A program made the translations under genes and the position numbers. A model generated the notes under the pieces. It did not search any database. It saw only the letters and a program-made list of their open reading frames with translations, and had not been told where the DNA came from. From Arthrinium phaeospermum (lineage: Eukaryota; Ascomycota; Sordariomycetes; Amphisphaeriales; Apiosporaceae): a DNA stretch of 64,000 nucleotides. The stretch is from positions 1,240,001 through 1,304,000 of the forward strand of contig QYRS01000009.1 in the NCBI GenBank assembly GCA_006503535.1, written 5' to 3'. Shown here one piece after another: positions 60,408 through 64,000 of the stretch; the stretch's first letter is position 1; each line of letters starts with the position of its first letter.

Positions 60408-61561
60408 ATGGCGGACGCAGCTGCTGATATGGACGAGAGGGGCGGTTCCCTTGATACAGCCAAGGATCTGTTCGCTGGAGCTACTGGTGGTGTCGCGCAG
60501 GTGCTCATAGGTTAGTCGCACTTACATCGTGTCAATTGGCGGGCAGGCAAAGATCGTGGCAGTGCGGGAGCGGTTGTACTGGGGATTGCTCTGGGTTGGA
60601 GGTCTCGTGCGACACCACTCAGAAGCCCAGCTCCCTGCAATCGAAAGGATTTGCGCAATGCCACGAGCGCTGTGTATCTATATTGCCCAATGCCTTGGTT
60701 TATATTCCCGCTGCGCTACCACTCGCAAACCCCGGGCTAACATGTCATTTCTCAGGCCAACCATTCGATATCGTCAAAGTTCGCTTGCAAACGACCACCC
60801 AATACAAATCCGCCCTCGACGCTGCGACCTCCATCTACACGCGCGAAGGTCCCAAGGCTTTCTACAAGGGAACTCTGACGCCTCTCATTGGTATCGGCGC
60901 ATGCGTGTCGATCCAGTTCGGTGCCTTTGGCTATGCGAAACGTTACTTCGAGACTGCCAATGAGGCTGCTGGGAAGAAAGATCTGAGCTATACCCAATAC
61001 TACGCAGCCGGTGCGTTCGCCGGTCTCGCCAACTCGGCACTCTCAGGCCCTATTGAGCATGTGCGCATCCGGTTGCAGACGCAGCCGCATGGTGAGGGCC
61101 GCCTGTACTCAGGCCCCCTTGACTGTGTGCGCAAGCTTACAGCGCACCAGGGTGTGCTGGGCGGCGTGTACCGCGGAGAGGCCGTAACACTCATGCGTGA
61201 GGCTCAGGCGTACGGCATGTGGTTTCTGTCTTTTGAATGGATGATGAACGCGCACGCGGCGCGCAACAACATCGACCGCAAGGAGGTTCCCAGTTACATG
61301 GTCGCCTGGTACGGTGGCTTGGCCGGTGAGGCTCTCTGGCTCGGAAGCTACCCCTTCGACGTCATCAAGAGCAAGATGCAGACGGATGGCTTCGGCAAGG
61401 ACCAGAAGTACAAGACAATGCGCGACTGCTTCGCGCAGACCTGGAGGGCCGAGGGCATGCGCGGGTTCTGGAAGGGACTCGCGCCGACCCTGCTGAGGGC
61501 CATGCCTGTGAGTGCAGGCACCTTTGCTGTGGTGGAAATGACCATGCGCGCCATTAGCTAG
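60408..61561 (+). CDS. YMC1: mitochondrial carrier, YMC1/YMC2 type
   Basis: Inner-membrane solute carrier; yeast Ymc1 and Ymc2 are linked to glutamate/glycine-related mitochondrial transport. Two exons, 60408-60510 and 60756-61561, separated by a 245-base intron (GTTAGT donor, CTCAG acceptor), give 302 residues. The intron splits the Gly before QPFDIVKVRLQT, the first of the carrier signatures (PxD/ExxK/R). The second appears as GPIEHVRIRLQT and the third as YPFDVIKSKMQT, so all three repeats are present. Six TM helices are expected. GTLTPLIGIGACVSIQFG is characteristic of the YMC/carnitine-like subgroup. The intron is longer than others in the window but both joins are clean. Intact, and unrelated to its flanking accessory genes. 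Confidence 0.9.
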
Positions 61562-62472
61562 AAATAGCTGATTGGCATGCGTTTACGGCCCATGTAATAG
61601 AAGAACTCCGGCGTGGGGGGCAAACAAGGAACCACACGTTCAGTCCTTGAGCACCTGTAGAAACCCTGTGACTGAACTGATGACACAGCCAGAATCCCCA
61701 CCAGTATGCCATGTTCTGCTGACTGTATACATACCACCACTACCAGAATGTGGACGGCCTCGCCATGTCGAAGGTCTCGGCTACAGATGGAGTAGGGCTG
61801 CCGCCGTACCCGTCCCGATTGACTGGCTTGCGGTACCGGATGTTGGAGTCCAGGCTGTATAAGGGAAACTGCTCCCGAGCCATGCATGGCAGCTGGTTTG
61901 GCTATGTAGAATTAGGAGACTAATGTTGGTTGCATGGTGCCTTGTCAAAACATTCAGCCAGAGACCGATTTGTGTATGCCACGCACATCGATAAACTTAC
62001 GCCGAGGGCCGAATTCGCGCCTCAAAGTATCGGAAAGTACAAGAAATCAAATAATATTTTCCTCCTTCCGTTTTCGGTTAGGGTACGGCTGCACAGGAAG
62101 TAGGGTACGGCTGCACAGGGTTTGCGTGGAATTGAATCTTGTTCCTGCTCCCAGCCCTCCTTGCTTTGACAGGGGTTCTGGCGCCGAACACCCACCCTGA
62201 GCATGCTGGGATGAGCTTTCACAGCCGACTCTTCTTGATATCGCAACGATGCTGGATCCAACGGGACCACTTGTGTTCTCCGGTATAGTGCCCGGCGAGC
62301 GTCTGGGCACTCGACGAGCCTCCCTTCCGCCCCTCTACATTGGGTTTGGCGATGCGGACGGCTCACTAGCAATTGGCCAAGAATGCGTATCAAACAACAG
62401 GAACTTGATTACCTCCGAATACCATCGAGAGCAAAGGCGCCTTCATTCTTTGGGTCGAATCCTCCAATCTGA
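61562..62472. other. convergent intergenic spacer
   Basis: 911 bases between YMC1-like (plus) and Cys-rich copy C (minus). A tight tandem repeat lies at 62079-62119. No gene is recognised. Confidence 0.5.
62079..62119 (+). repeat. 19-base tandem repeat, two copies
   Basis: TAGGGTACGGCTGCACAGG occurs at 62079-62097 and again at 62101-62119, separated by 3 bases. Confidence 0.9.
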
Positions 62473-62898
62473 TCACATATATACATAGAAGGTCCCGTAT
62501 CTTCCTGGGGTATACCAGGCTTCTAAGGCAGAACCATGGATATCCTGGAATAACATTGCGCTTCGCACCATGATCTTCTGCGTCAAGCAATAAGCACAGC
62601 GAGTATGCCCACAGCTGACGCAATCTTCGGTCGTTAATTTCATTCCAGAATGGCCGCAAAGGTCGCATTGCCATCTCCACGTATATCGACCTTTTCGGGG
62701 AGCCTGATATCATACTGTCAGTTGTGCGAACGGCGCTCTTGGCAGTACAGCACCCACTGTAGTTTTGTCTTCCTTCAGTGCCAATGGCGCAAGCGACAAC
62801 TGCGACGTGTTGTGTTCTTCAGCTTCTGTTGTTCTCGACTCGATGTCGCTTAGTGGCACATGGTGCTTTCGGCAGCAGAGTTCATCGTGGTAGGTCAT
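62473..62898 (-). CDS. small cysteine-rich zinc-ribbon-like protein, copy C
   Basis: Two exons on the minus strand, 62758-62898 and 62473-62703, joined by a 54-base phase-0 intron (GTGGGT donor, ACTGAC branch, ATCAG acceptor), give 123 residues. Exon 1 is polar and ends LALKEDKTT, similar to the end of exon 1 in copy A. Exon 2 opens APRKGRYTWRW and shows the same six-cysteine spacing as copies A and B, with CGHSG, TEDC and RCAYC. A 45-residue tail rich in aromatic residues follows. Because the core is conserved while tails and leaders diverge, the Cys core is probably the functional unit. No signal peptide is seen. Function unknown. Confidence 0.7.
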
Positions 62899-64000
62899 TG
62901 TTGGTCTTCGATTGTGTCGTATAGTTAACTGATTTCTCTAAAGGAAAGATGATCGGGTCCGACTCAGCATTGGGGCAGCTCCGTCGATAACTGGCAAGTC
63001 GGGGTTCTTGGATCTCGCCTTACTGCCATGCGGTTCCTTGCACTGGCTTCCCCCCGTTCAAAGCATTGTCACCCTGTCTCAACCAAGAACCCTGGCTACT
63101 CTGACAGTCATGATTCAAAGCTTCCCAACCCTGTCCATCCTCCTAACGAATCCTAGCCATCTTGGTAGAAGGGTGTTTCGGATTAGAGCGGCAGTGGCAT
63201 CATGGAATGCAAGGTGAAGATGCAGTGCTCGTGGGTTAGACCCGTGGGTTTTCGTGTGTAATTCCCTTCTGCATGTGCCTGTGGGTTGCCACTAAAATTG
63301 ATTTCAAGTATATACCCATTTAGCTCTAGGCACTCTGCCAGTCAGGTGAGGGCGAGTACCGGGTGCTCCTGAAGTGAACACTCACTGGTGTCATGATTGA
63401 TTGGACGACACAATTTACATATTATCGTGATGTTATACATTACTAAGCGTAGGGCAACAGACACCAGACGGTCCTTTTTAAATCCGTCCTGCCGAAAGAT
63501 GTGGCCTGCTTTAGAGCACGGCAATGTGCTAGATGATGGAAGATCAGATTGGCTAGACATCACATTGATCGTACTTGTCACCACAGTACCTGTAAATGTA
63601 TAATCCAGTTTGATGAATCCATGCAGATAACTAATGTAACATCATGGTATTAGTCCAAAACATGGTTTGACTGTTCTGGGTAAAGTAAAGAACGTAGTCG
63701 TTGCGAATTACCTCAGGCCTGGGCGGATGGAAGGCTGCAGTACCTACTGACTGGCACACAGACTCGACCTCGATTCGAAATGCAGTCATTGAAAACATTT
63801 ATACTGAGGTATGTAACGTTCCGTTGATCCTACTGAGCATTGAATAAGCAGGTCTTGCATTAGAATGAGCGGGTGGCGATTCTGGGCCCTGTGGACGACG
63901 CGGAATAGGGGCTCGCCAGCAACTGTAGGAGGGCTACGTTGTGATGATATATCCCCTTCTATGGCCGTAGACGGCATCAATGAGACCTTTACTCAATACC
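62899..64000. other. right-hand end, no supported gene
   Basis: About 1.1 kb of normal composition. A minus-strand frame at 63342-63584 has a C-x2-C and a later Cys, but its spacing does not match the Cys-rich family. No convincing gene. Confidence 0.5.

Noticed and set aside
63342..63584. A possible fourth Cys-rich copy on the minus strand
   Set aside because: Only one C-x2-C pair, wrong spacing, and no EDC or RCAYC words.
1..64000. CRISPR arrays, operons, bacterial-type signals and intact tRNA or rRNA genes
   Set aside because: None seen; the window is eukaryotic with spliceosomal introns throughout.

Overview
The window reads as nuclear DNA of a filamentous ascomycete, most likely a Sordariomycete. 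Genes have short introns (about 50-80 bases) with GTRNGT-type donors and CTRAC/CTGAC branch motifs. Diagnostic Pezizomycotina proteins are present: FRQ clock protein, INP1, a formamidase and a Clr5-domain protein. The first 10 kb is an AT block that looks destroyed by repeat-induced point mutation (RIP). The genus cannot be named from the sequence alone.

Layout. 1-10080: gene-free, RIP-saturated repeats, including at least four copies of one element in direct and inverted orientation. 10081-12043: normal composition, no supported gene. 12044-24000: a secreted polysaccharide-lyase-like protein, INP1 (peroxisome inheritance), a UsgS-like membrane protein, formamidase and OTU1 deubiquitinase. 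24.7-30.3 kb: a lineage-specific patch with a DUF7580-type protein diverging from a Clr5/C2H2 protein, then a small Myb-like protein. Two promoters here share a duplicated element of about 75 bases. 30.8-35.7 kb: COG3 (Golgi tether) diverging from an FMP25-like RCC1-repeat mitochondrial protein. 37.3-40.1 kb: the circadian clock gene frq, with a long upstream region and GATCGA-type candidate light-response sites on both flanks. 48.5-62.9 kb: an accessory region with two tandem six-exon genes for CorA-like two-TM proteins, interleaved with three copies of a small cysteine-rich (probable zinc-ribbon) gene that had to be assembled across introns. A YMC1-type mitochondrial carrier gene sits inside it.

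Two points matter most. First, the CorA-like/Cys-rich pairs look like a duplicated two-gene module with no function known to me, and they are the best candidate here for an undescribed system. Second, three conserved genes (INP1, FRQ, FMP25-like) are each broken by tiny indels. Six of the seven are repaired by adding one G or C to a G/C run, which points to systematic base-call errors in the assembly rather than pseudogenes. Gene models elsewhere are intact.
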